From contig NZ_JAFJMJ010000002.1 in the NCBI RefSeq assembly GCF_017309385.1, positions 2,542,001-2,606,000 of the forward strand: a DNA stretch of 64,000 bases. The letters run 5' to 3'. The stretch is from Amycolatopsis sp. 195334CR. Lineage in GTDB: Bacteria > Actinomycetota > Actinomycetes > Mycobacteriales > Pseudonocardiaceae. Below are positions 25,227 through 32,090 of the stretch, piece after piece. The notes beneath the pieces were generated by a model. The model did no database searches, was not told where the DNA came from, and worked only from the letters and a program-made list of their open reading frames with translations. A program made the position numbers and the translations under genes. Position 1 is the first letter of the stretch; each line of letters begins with the position of its first letter.

Positions 25227-26351
25227 TCAGTTGTGTGCTGCGCCGGGATCGGTGTCGGTCGTTGGGGTGTCATCGGTGAGCAGGATGCTCAGCAGGTCGT
25301 CGCGCAGTGGGGTCGGTGGTTCCGCCGTCGCGGCGAGGGCACGTTGCCGGACGCGGGAGAGCAGCCTGGTGACCTGATCGTGCTGGGCCTGCGATTGGGC
25401 GAGCTGGAGCTGGGTGGTGTCGAGTTGCCCGCGCGTGGCGCTCAGCTCGGCCTGGCTAGCGGCCAGGTGTGTGCGGGACTCGGTCTGGTGTGTCTCGTGC
25501 TTGGTGCGGAAGTCGTGGTAGCTGGCTTCCTGCTTTCGGAGCTGTTTCTGGACCGCTTCCAGCTCTGCGGTCAGGTCGTTCTTCTGCGTTTCCAGCAGCC
25601 GCTCCCAGGTCTTGGATTGCTCTTGCGCGTCGCGCAGGGCGATCCGCGCGGCGTCTCGTTCGGCGGTTCGCGTCGCGAGTTCCTCACCGCGCGAGGAGAG
25701 CGTGGCGGTCAGCTCGTCGACACGGGCCTGCTGCGCCGCGGCCTGCTCGGTGGCTTCTTCTGCCCGTTTGGTAATCACCGCGGTGGCTGATTCCGCTTTC
25801 GCCTGAGCCAGTTGCGCGGCCGAGCGGGCCTCGATTGCCTCGTCTGCGGTGGCCTCGGCCACGGCCTGCGCCTGCTCTGCTTCCCGGACCGTCGCTGCCG
25901 CGGCCTCTGCGGCTTGGCTGGCCTCGGCAGCTCGTTCCAGGGCGATGTCACGTTCCTGGGCAGCCTGCGCCGCTGCCTGCCGGGCGGCCTCGGCCTGATC
26001 CACGGCAACGGCGACCTCGTCCTGCAGGTGGGCGGTGACGGCGTCGAGCGTGTCGCTCAACGTGCGCAGAGGGCCCGTCACCGCGGCGGCCGCGGTACTG
26101 AAGGCCTCCCCCGCGTCGCTCAGCGCGGCCGCCGGCACAGCGTCCTCGCCCAGGGCTTCCCGCAGCGCTTGCTCGGCGGCCGCCAGCTGCTTGCAGGTCT
26201 TTCCGCCCGGCCACGTCCGGTCCGGGCAGAACTCATAGGGCCGTCCCCCGCGCGGCCCCGGCGGGGGTAACGGCTGCCGGCACCGCCGGAACCCGCATCG
26301 TGCCTGCTCAGGGCCCCGATCTTCAGCAGTCGATCCCGCGTTCTCAGTCAC
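25227..26351 (-). CDS. Zinc-ribbon-like N-terminus plus long coiled-coil protein (paralogue of 7605-8900)
   Basis: 374 residues from GTG 26351 (VTENAGSTAEDRG). A longer start at 26408 would place the GTTATCG palindrome inside the gene, so the later start is preferred; it lacks a Shine-Dalgarno site and may be leaderless. CGFRRCRQPLPPPGPRGG then YEFCPDRTWPGGKTCKQLAA suggests a metal site; the rest is a continuous Ala/Glu/Gln-rich coiled coil (for example ALRDAQEQSKTWERLLETQK), ending near TTDTDPGAAHN. Same plan as the other coiled-coil gene, with little sequence identity in the heptads. Function unknown; structural or DNA/plasmid maintenance roles are possible. Confidence 0.65.
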   Translation of the reverse strand: MTENAGSTAEDRGPEQARCGFRRCRQPLPPPGPRGGRPYEFCPDRTWPGGKTCKQLAAAEQALREALGEDAVPAAALSDAGEAFSTAAAAVTGPLRTLSDTLDAVTAHLQDEVAVAVDQAEAARQAAAQAAQERDIALERAAEASQAAEAAAATVREAEQAQAVAEATADEAIEARSAAQLAQAKAESATAVITKRAEEATEQAAAQQARVDELTATLSSRGEELATRTAERDAARIALRDAQEQSKTWERLLETQKNDLTAELEAVQKQLRKQEASYHDFRTKHETHQTESRTHLAASQAELSATRGQLDTTQLQLAQSQAQHDQVTRLLSRVRQRALAATAEPPTPLRDDLLSILLTDDTPTTDTDPGAAHN

Positions 26352-26364
26352 GTGAGCAGTGTAC

Positions 26365-26388
26365 GTTATCGGTTTTATAATCGATAAC
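26365..26388. promoter_or_regulatory. GTTATCG-N10-CGATAAC inverted repeat upstream of the coiled-coil gene
   Basis: Perfect 7-bp arms at 26365-26371 and 26382-26388, 14 bp upstream of GTG 26351, with a further CGATAA at 26409-26414. The site spans a possible minus-strand -10 (TATAAA), so a repressor operator is a reasonable inference. Confidence 0.5.
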
Positions 26389-26415
26389 CTCGGTTTTGAT
26401 TTTGACAACGATAAG

Positions 26416-26455
26416 TGAACTTAGCTACAGAACGTGGGTTTTGTAGCTAAGTTCA
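26416..26455. other. 14-bp perfect inverted repeat (TGAACTTAGCTACA), 12-nt loop
   Basis: TGAACTTAGCTACA (26416-26429) and TGTAGCTAAGTTCA (26442-26455) are exact reverse complements. AT-rich arms and the loop argue against an ordinary GC-rich actinomycete terminator; a recombination, replication or operator site is possible. Confidence 0.6.
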
Positions 26456-26543
26456 TGAGCGCCTGAAATTTGACTCTTAGTGAGCAATGGTTGCGCAACG
26501 CGTTCGCCGACGGCCGCTTCAGGTCAGGCTTCCGGCAGCTCCA

Positions 26544-26584
26544 AAACTGTGTTCCTGTGACGGCGAGTAACAGGAACACAGTTT
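26544..26584. other. 15-bp perfect inverted repeat (AAACTGTGTTCCTGT), 11-nt loop
   Basis: AAACTGTGTTCCTGT (26544-26558) and ACAGGAACACAGTTT (26570-26584) are exact reverse complements, with two further C-G pairs possible after one mismatch. It is the third palindrome within 220 bp in the non-coding region 26352-26797. Confidence 0.6.
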
Positions 26585-26797
26585 GGGGGATATTGGTCAC
26601 CTCGTTTCGTCACGGTGACGATCAGCGAGATGTGGGCCGGGGTCCTCACGGGGCCATCTCGGCCCGCCCGCACCCACTGAGTTGAGCCCTGCGGCCAGCC
26701 CGCGGAGAAATCATCCGCCAGGCGATAGATCAGCCGCGGACTGGGACGCGCCGAGGAAAGTCCACCACTGTTTCGTGGGAACGACTAAGTTTCCGCT

Positions 26798-27862
26798 ATG
26801 ACAAGTGGCGTTTCTGAGGGTCACGCTGCGGCCGGTGAGTCCATTCGGGACGTCGTGATCGGTGGACGGCGACTGCGGCCCACCGCGGTGTTCGACACGT
26901 ACTGGCGGTTCGCGGCAGCCCGGCAGGCGGTGTACTTCGCGCGCTTCGACTCCGTGGAAACACCGGCGGGAGATCCGATTCTGGCTGAGCACCGGTTCAC
27001 CAACTGTTACCGGGCCGCCGATCGTGTGTCGCAGTTCTGCATCAGCGAGGTCGCCTACGGTGGTTCGCAGGATCCGCAGGATGTGGCGTTCCGCGTGCTG
27101 TTGTTCAAGTTCTTCAACAAGATCGATACTTGGCGACTGCTCGAATCGGAGTTCGGCTCGATCACCTGGTCACGGTGGCGCCCGGAGCTGGCGCGAGCAG
27201 TGCTGGACGCGGCGTGGGCAGCTGGCCGGCGGCTCTACTCCCCCGCCTATGTGATCCCTCCGCCTCGGCTGGGCGGTGCACGGAAACACCACGATCACCT
27301 CTTGCTGGCCGAGACCATGATCCGCGAGGGGCTTGTCGGCCGGATGCAGGCCGCCGACGGTCTGGCGCAGGTGTTCGCTCTGCTGCGCCAGTACCCGGGC
27401 ATCGGAGACTTCCTGGCGTTCCAGTTCGCGATCGACCTGAACTATTCGTCGGCGCTGGACTTCTCGGAGAACCAGTTCGTGGTCGCCGGCCCGGGTGCGC
27501 GGGACGGGATCCGCAAGTGCTTCGGTGCCGGCGCGCGGGGCATCGAGGACACGGTGATCTCCTACATGACCGACACCCAGGAGGAGCACTTCGCCCGCCT
27601 GGGTCTGCGGTTCGATTTTCTCGGTGGACGGAGGCTGCACCTGATCGACTGCCAGAACCTGTTCTGCGAGGTCGACAAGTACGCGAGGGTGGCGCATCCG
27701 CAGATCGCCGGGATCTCCGGCCGAATGCGGATCAAACAGCAGTACCGCCGCGCGAGCGAGCCGATGCCGGATCCGTGGTTCCCACCGAAGTGGGGTATCA
27801 CCGAGCGCGTGCGGTCCCAGCTGAAGCGCGCTGCCGTGGGCGCCGCCAGAGTTCAAGGCTGA
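26798..27862 (+). CDS. 5-hmdU DNA kinase / thymine-pyrophosphorylase-type helical domain protein
   Basis: 354 residues. The blocks FDTYWRFAAARQAVYFAR, HRFTNCYRAADRVSQFCI, LLFKFFNKIDTWRLLE, the ALLRQYPGIGDFLAFQFAID stretch and LDFSENQFVVAGPGARDGIR match the helical proteins (HMUDK_hel / aGPT-PPlase clades) used by phages to modify 5-hydroxymethyluracil in DNA. The closing C-terminal domain (LIDCQNLFCEVDKYARV) is also family-like. It overlaps the 3' end of a convergent thymidylate-synthase-like gene by 10 bp. In phages such proteins pyrophosphorylate or conjugate hmdU; here a substrate in DNA or a free nucleotide cannot be distinguished. Clade assignment by eye is uncertain. Confidence 0.72.
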   Translation: MTSGVSEGHAAAGESIRDVVIGGRRLRPTAVFDTYWRFAAARQAVYFARFDSVETPAGDPILAEHRFTNCYRAADRVSQFCISEVAYGGSQDPQDVAFRVLLFKFFNKIDTWRLLESEFGSITWSRWRPELARAVLDAAWAAGRRLYSPAYVIPPPRLGGARKHHDHLLLAETMIREGLVGRMQAADGLAQVFALLRQYPGIGDFLAFQFAIDLNYSSALDFSENQFVVAGPGARDGIRKCFGAGARGIEDTVISYMTDTQEEHFARLGLRFDFLGGRRLHLIDCQNLFCEVDKYARVAHPQIAGISGRMRIKQQYRRASEPMPDPWFPPKWGITERVRSQLKRAAVGAARVQG

Positions 27863-28809
27863 TCCGGCAGCAGGGGCCGCTGCCCGGGCTCCTCCCGATG
27901 CTGAGCCGGCCGCCGCTGCCGGCTCAGCGGTGCTGGTTGCTCCGAGGGCTTGGGTTTGCTGCCGAACAGGGGCAGCTGGGTCAATGCGTCGAGTGTTCGT
28001 TGGATGTCACCTTTTGTCCCGTCGGCTTCGGCTTGGCCGGTGGTCACGGTCAACGTTCCCGTTCGGTAGCCGGCCGATTCGGCGATGTAGCGCTGCAGCA
28101 GGCCCAGGGCGAGGTAGTTCCCGTAGCCGCGTTGCACGAGGTACTGGCTGCGGTAGTGGGCAATCGCGTGGAGCCGATCACCGGTGTGCTGGAAGGAAAT
28201 GTGCGCCAGGCACGGGAATCCCAAGGGCATCGAGTCGGTCCGCGGGCTATAGAACGGCGCGCTCAAGCCGCGAGTGCCGTCCTCGCTGGTCTCGGCGGTA
28301 CCGAGTGTTAGCTCGTCGGTTTCGCCCGTGCGGGGTTCAGGCACTGCGATGGACAGGGAGCCTTCGTAGACGGTGGCGGCGCTGGCCCGTTTGTGGCCGT
28401 AGCTGCGGAGCCTATTGATCATGCGGTTGAGCTGGTCGACGGGAGAACCGTCGGTGGGATGTTCGACCAGGCGCCCGAAGTAGGTGCCGCTGCGATTGGC
28501 GGGATGCTCGCGCCGGATCCGCCGATACATCGACCGATACCGGTCAGCGAGGTGTTGCGGACTGTCTGAAGCCGCTGCCAGGGAGGCGGGAAACACCGTG
28601 TTGACGACGGTGGCCACCGGGTCGAGTTTCCGCTGGGCGAGCAACGCGTCGACCTGGCCACGCACCAGGGGATCTTCCACGCCGGGTTCGTCGATCTGGA
28701 CGATGAGATGAAGCAGTTTGCGGTCCGGTTCGGCCAGCAGCAGTTCCAAGGCCCCCGCCCATGCCTGGCCACAATCCCGGCCGTGGATGACGGTCCCAGC
28801 TACGCGCAT
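27853..28809 (-). CDS. Thymidylate-synthase-like protein (possible dUMP hydroxymethylase)
   Basis: 318 residues, ATG 28809 with an AGGAGG six bases upstream. The second half contains LGFPCLAHISFQHTGDRLHA, with the Cys at the position of the thymidylate synthase nucleophile, then YRSQYLVQRGYGNYLALGLL as the conserved RS...N region. The N-terminal half (NTVFPASLAAAS, RYRSMYRRIRREHPANRSGT) is typical of divergent TS-like proteins in modification clusters. The last 40 residues are Gln/Pro/Arg-rich. TS-fold enzymes transfer a one-carbon unit to dUMP; hydroxymethylation is a possible variant. Last gene of the ACP-XRE-ImmA/IrrE-TS operon. Confidence 0.72.
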   Translation of the reverse strand: MRVAGTVIHGRDCGQAWAGALELLLAEPDRKLLHLIVQIDEPGVEDPLVRGQVDALLAQRKLDPVATVVNTVFPASLAAASDSPQHLADRYRSMYRRIRREHPANRSGTYFGRLVEHPTDGSPVDQLNRMINRLRSYGHKRASAATVYEGSLSIAVPEPRTGETDELTLGTAETSEDGTRGLSAPFYSPRTDSMPLGFPCLAHISFQHTGDRLHAIAHYRSQYLVQRGYGNYLALGLLQRYIAESAGYRTGTLTVTTGQAEADGTKGDIQRTLDALTQLPLFGSKPKPSEQPAPLSRQRRPAQHREEPGQRPLLPDQP

Positions 28810-28829
28810 GTGTCCTCCTCTGGTGAGAT

Positions 28830-29819
28830 TTAGCGAAGGGCGTTCCGGTTCGCTTGTTGCTCTGCCAGGATCCGGTCGAGATCATCGTGACCCGCGTTGG
28901 TGACGTCGCGCGGTACTTCTGTCGCGGCAGCTCGAACCGGCCCGGATTCGACACCGATGCTGATGATCTCGTCGCTGCGGGGCAGGCTCACCGCGTGTCG
29001 CCTGGGGATGTCGTTTCGGTCCAGGCTGGCGCGGGCGGTGAGCGTGATGGCGTTGTCGCTCTGGTGGACGAAGTCCGCGGCATCTCCGGCAAGCAGGGTT
29101 TCCGCGGCCTGGTCGGCAGTGGCGGGCAGCAGGATGCGGTCGCCGTGGTGAAGGGTGAGCTCGCGCGCTGCGGCCATTAGGTCGATCCGCCACACGTCGG
29201 TCTCGGCCCGTCGTGGCGGCGCGGCGGGGTCGTCGAGTGTCCTCTTGATCTTTCCCGGGACGGCGCGACTGAGGGCTGCGGCCTGGCCGGTGCCGATGAT
29301 GCGGGCGACGCCGAGTTGGCGGGCGGTGCCCTTGTAGGTGGTTCCCAGCAGGAGCGCGACTCGATATACATCTTCGGGTCGAACGTGTTCGGGCACGACG
29401 CTGAGCGTGGCAAGCGCGCGTACGAGTGCGGCACGGGGCATGAGCGCCCACGCGGCGAAGGCCTCGGCCAGGGATTCGGTCAGCGTCGAGGTGGCCAGCG
29501 AGCCAGACAGCGAGGCGATGGTGGTATCGCAGCTGAGTCCGTGGGCGAAGGCATGGTGCCCGAGTTCGTGCGCGACCGTGTGCCGCTGGGTGACCGGCGA
29601 CATCGCCGCGTTGATCCATATTCCGCCGGGACGATCGGCGCCGGGCGGGAAGTAGATACCGAAGAGCCGCTCGCCCTCGCTGTCGGCGAGTGCCTTCAAC
29701 CTCGCGTGTCGGATGAGCACGCCGAGATCGGTACGGCGGTCGCCGGGCAGGCCGGCGTCGTTCAGGGCATGGACGGCAGCCATGTGAGCCTGCCGATGGG
29801 CGACCGACCACCGCGTCAT
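28830..29819 (-). CDS. ImmA/IrrE-type zinc metallopeptidase
   Basis: 329 residues. RHTVAHELGHHAFAHG (about residues 79-94) is the HExxH zinc site, followed by SLAEAFAAWALMPRAAL with the third acidic ligand region; upstream IWINAAMSP is also typical of the family. The C-terminal ~130 residues are a separate region (ELTLHHGDRILLPATADQAA). ImmA/IrrE proteases cleave XRE repressors to switch genes on. The upstream XRE gene overlaps it by 4 bp, and the downstream TS-like gene follows by 20 bp, so it probably controls this cluster. Confidence 0.83.
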   Translation of the reverse strand: MTRWSVAHRQAHMAAVHALNDAGLPGDRRTDLGVLIRHARLKALADSEGERLFGIYFPPGADRPGGIWINAAMSPVTQRHTVAHELGHHAFAHGLSCDTTIASLSGSLATSTLTESLAEAFAAWALMPRAALVRALATLSVVPEHVRPEDVYRVALLLGTTYKGTARQLGVARIIGTGQAAALSRAVPGKIKRTLDDPAAPPRRAETDVWRIDLMAAARELTLHHGDRILLPATADQAAETLLAGDAADFVHQSDNAITLTARASLDRNDIPRRHAVSLPRSDEIISIGVESGPVRAAATEVPRDVTNAGHDDLDRILAEQQANRNALR

Positions 29820-30247
29820 GGCTGCGGTTTACCGTCCTGCGAGTGCGCCTCAGCTGCCGTGCCCTCGGTGGATGCACCCGTGCCTGTGCTGGATTGTCCA
29901 AATCGGAGGAACTGGGCGAAGGCGAGGACCTTCTCCTGGTCTCCGGTCGTCAGCCCTGCGTGGGCGCGGGTGAGCAGCGTCAGCGAAGGATCGTCGGCGC
30001 GGGCTTCGGCGTCCTGTCCGAGTAGGTACTCAACGCTCTGGTTGTAGACGACGGCCAGCTTTTTCAGTTCGAGACTGTCGACTCTGCGCGCTCCCCGTTC
30101 GATATCGGAGATGGCCGAGCGAGGGATCCCGGTGTTGGCCGCGACGGTCCGCTGTGACAGGCCGGCGTACTCCCGGCTGATCCTCAGCCGTTCGGCCAGT
30201 TCCCGCTGGGCCTTTTTGTCCGCGTCGTTGTCGGGGTGCTCGGTCAT
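29816..30247 (-). CDS. XRE-family transcriptional regulator
   Basis: 143 residues. LRISREYAGLSQRTVAANTG and IPRSAISDIERGARRVDSLE form a canonical Cro/C1 helix-turn-helix (about residues 21-75). The C-terminal part is helical and ends in a Ser/Thr/Gly-rich tail. Overlap of 4 bp with the ImmA/IrrE gene indicates a repressor-protease pair, separated here into two proteins, unlike the fused version at 9694-10890. Its likely targets are the promoters of this cluster, such as the 30718-30791 repeats. Confidence 0.83.
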   Translation of the reverse strand: MTEHPDNDADKKAQRELAERLRISREYAGLSQRTVAANTGIPRSAISDIERGARRVDSLELKKLAVVYNQSVEYLLGQDAEARADDPSLTLLTRAHAGLTTGDQEKVLAFAQFLRFGQSSTGTGASTEGTAAEAHSQDGKPQP

Positions 30248-30343
30248 GATCGTTGCTCCTGGTTGCGTGGCGATGCCGCAATCCGCATCGGTGTCCCGGG
30301 GTGGTGTGGTCTGCCCGCGCGTGCGCGCGGGCGCTGCGAGAAC

Positions 30344-30688
30344 TCAAGCATGGTGGTCCCCTCCCGGGGCGTCGCCCGCCGGGGGCGCGGCGGGGGTGGT
30401 GGCCGCCGGCTGTGAGGCTGTGGCGTCGAGCTCATCGCAGACCCGTTCGGCGAAACTGCGCACGGATCGCATGTCACGCGCGGTCGGCAGGTCGGTCCGC
30501 AGCCGGACACCGAACCTCGCTTCGACCTTCGTCATCACTTCGACCAGCTGGATCGAGTCATACGGCATGTGCGCGCCGAGCGCGCTGAGGTCTTCGCGTA
30601 GTTGCACCGGATCGCAGCGCTTCTCCTCGGCAAGCCGCTCGATGATGAACTGCTCGACCTCGTCTCGCAGCTCTGCGTGGGGATCCAC
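30344..30688 (-). CDS. Acyl carrier protein-like protein
   Basis: 114 residues from GTG 30688 (AGAGGTGA upstream). The region LREDLSALGAHMPYDSIQLV then EVMTKVEARFGVRLRTDLP carries the ACP motif with a Ser (YDSIQL) in the position of the 4'-phosphopantetheine attachment site, followed by the recognition helix. The C-terminal ~25 residues are Ala/Pro-rich. Acyl carrier proteins hold acyl or aminoacyl groups as thioesters. Being first in the operon that encodes a TS-like enzyme suggests it supplies a group for base or nucleotide modification. No ligase or phosphopantetheinyl transferase is nearby. Confidence 0.75.
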   Translation of the reverse strand: MDPHAELRDEVEQFIIERLAEEKRCDPVQLREDLSALGAHMPYDSIQLVEVMTKVEARFGVRLRTDLPTARDMRSVRSFAERVCDELDATASQPAATTPAAPPAGDAPGGDHHA

Positions 30689-30717
30689 ACCTGTCACCTC
30701 TTCGTGTGAGGATTTCC

Positions 30718-30791
30718 GACAACCGCCTGTGTCATCATACGACAACCCTCTCCGGAAAACCAGACAAGCTCGTGTAGGCTGAGCCGACAAC
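30718..30791. promoter_or_regulatory. Four GACAA direct repeats phased at 22-23 bp in a divergent promoter
   Basis: GACAAC at 30718, GACAAC at 30741, GACAAG at 30763 and GACAAC at 30786 are spaced 23, 22 and 23 bp, putting them on one face of the helix. They fill the gap between the ACP operon (minus) and the MazG-C-like gene (plus). A minus-strand -10-like TATGAT lies at 30734-30739, and TAGGCT at 30775-30780 could be a plus-strand -10. This is probably a regulator array controlling both directions. Confidence 0.5.
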
Positions 30792-30860
30792 GGCGGTCGT
30801 GCCACCCTTCGAAGACCGCTGCAGCCTCGTTTCCTCTCCACCTCGTTCTTGGAGAACACG

Positions 30861-31649
30861 ATGAACAACAGCACGCAGCACACGCCCGCAAGCCTCCCCC
30901 GCCGCCGCGCCGCCACCCAGTCCCACACCCCCCGCCCGACCACGGCCAACACCGCGAAGACGCCCGAGCTACACACAGCCTCGGGTGCCATGCCGGCGGC
31001 ATCGCCCGAGGCTGTGTGCCCGGCGTCCCTGCTTGCTTCACCCTCCCTCGAGCAGCTACCCGAGCGCATCAGCTACGACTTCGGTACGTCGTACCGCCCG
31101 CGCGACGGCCGCCCGATCACGGTTGTCCTCGCCGACGGCGCGGCCGTGGGCGACCCGCTGACCGACGCCGCGTCACGCGAGGACTACTACCGGCTGCACG
31201 ACGTGTTCCACCTCAGCTACGCGACCTTGCTCGGCTGGTCCCCGGTCACCCGGGCCCTGCTCGGCCGCAAACGCCGCGGCGCACCCGACCTGGACGAAAA
31301 CGAGGACGGCGGACGCGCCGTGGTCATCGAGGAGGGCATCGCGGCGATGGTCTTCGCCTACGCCGCCCGCCGCGACTACCTGCGCGGACACACCCGCGTC
31401 GAGTCCTGCCTGCTGGAGCGCATCCTCGAGATGACCGCGCCCTTCGAGGTCTGCGCACGCACCGCCAGCGAGTGGGAATCCGTCATCCTGATCGGGATGC
31501 GGCTGTGGCGGCAACTGCGCGCTTACGGCGGCAACGGCGTGATCCATGCCGATCGTGTCCGCCGCCGCATGCAGTTCACCCCACCCCTACTCTCGCTCCG
31601 CCGCGCGACCGCGCCGTCTCTGTACACCCCTGCCCTCTCGGCCGCCTGA
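30861..31649 (+). CDS. MazG C-terminal-domain-like protein
   Basis: 262 residues from ATG 30861, with TTGGAG nine bases before it. After a disordered N-terminus (~70 residues, Thr/Pro/Ala-rich) come LPERISYDFGTSYRPRDGRP, then YYRLHDVFHLSYATLLGWSP, GAPDLDENEDGGRAVVIEEG and IAAMVFAYAARRDYLRGHT. This resembles the domain found C-terminal to MazG nucleotide pyrophosphatases in phage-related thymine modification loci, with conserved His, Asp and Glu that may bind metal. No MazG NTPase core is present, so it may act alone or with a protein elsewhere. Divergent from the ACP operon and sharing its regulatory region. Confidence 0.6.
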   Translation: MNNSTQHTPASLPRRRAATQSHTPRPTTANTAKTPELHTASGAMPAASPEAVCPASLLASPSLEQLPERISYDFGTSYRPRDGRPITVVLADGAAVGDPLTDAASREDYYRLHDVFHLSYATLLGWSPVTRALLGRKRRGAPDLDENEDGGRAVVIEEGIAAMVFAYAARRDYLRGHTRVESCLLERILEMTAPFEVCARTASEWESVILIGMRLWRQLRAYGGNGVIHADRVRRRMQFTPPLLSLRRATAPSLYTPALSAA

Positions 31650-32008
31650 CGCCGAACTCCAGGCAACCGGCACCACCGGGAAATGCCAGACCCGCTGCGG
31701 CCAAGGCCGTCCGCTGCCGGTGTTTGAACACGGGATTTCGGGTTGCGCCATCGACCTGGGATGCGTGCCTTACGACCGACCCCGACGGGCTTCCGCCTGG
31801 TGCCCGTGAAGGCGTTGCGAGTCAAAGCCAGCCACTGGGTAAAGATCACTGTGCCGTCTGTTCCCGGATGCACCACCACGGCGGCCGAGTACCCGCCACG
31901 CGCGGACGCGGGCTGCGGTCGAAGCGTCATCCCGGCGACGCCGAGGCTAACCGTGATCATCCGCGTGTTCTGCAAGAGCTTAGGCAGAGAGCACAGCTAG
32001 AGTGCGCT
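31650..32008. other. About 360-bp gap, no supported gene
   Basis: Open frames are short and Arg-rich without motifs. It ends at a strong GC-rich hairpin. Confidence 0.45.
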
Positions 32009-32038
32009 GCGAGGCCTGCGAGGTGTCGCAGGCCTCGC
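32009..32038 (+). terminator. 13-bp perfect GC-rich hairpin, GGTG loop
   Basis: GCGAGGCCTGCGA (32009-32021) pairs perfectly with TCGCAGGCCTCGC (32026-32038) around a 4-nt loop. It lies 360 bp after the MazG-C-like gene and 53 bp before the Septu-like pair, so it could end upstream transcription or form part of the leader. Confidence 0.5.
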
Positions 32039-32090
32039 GCACTGTTGACGAGGTCGTGTCGCGCACGGAGCCATCGGGAGGCCGCACCGG

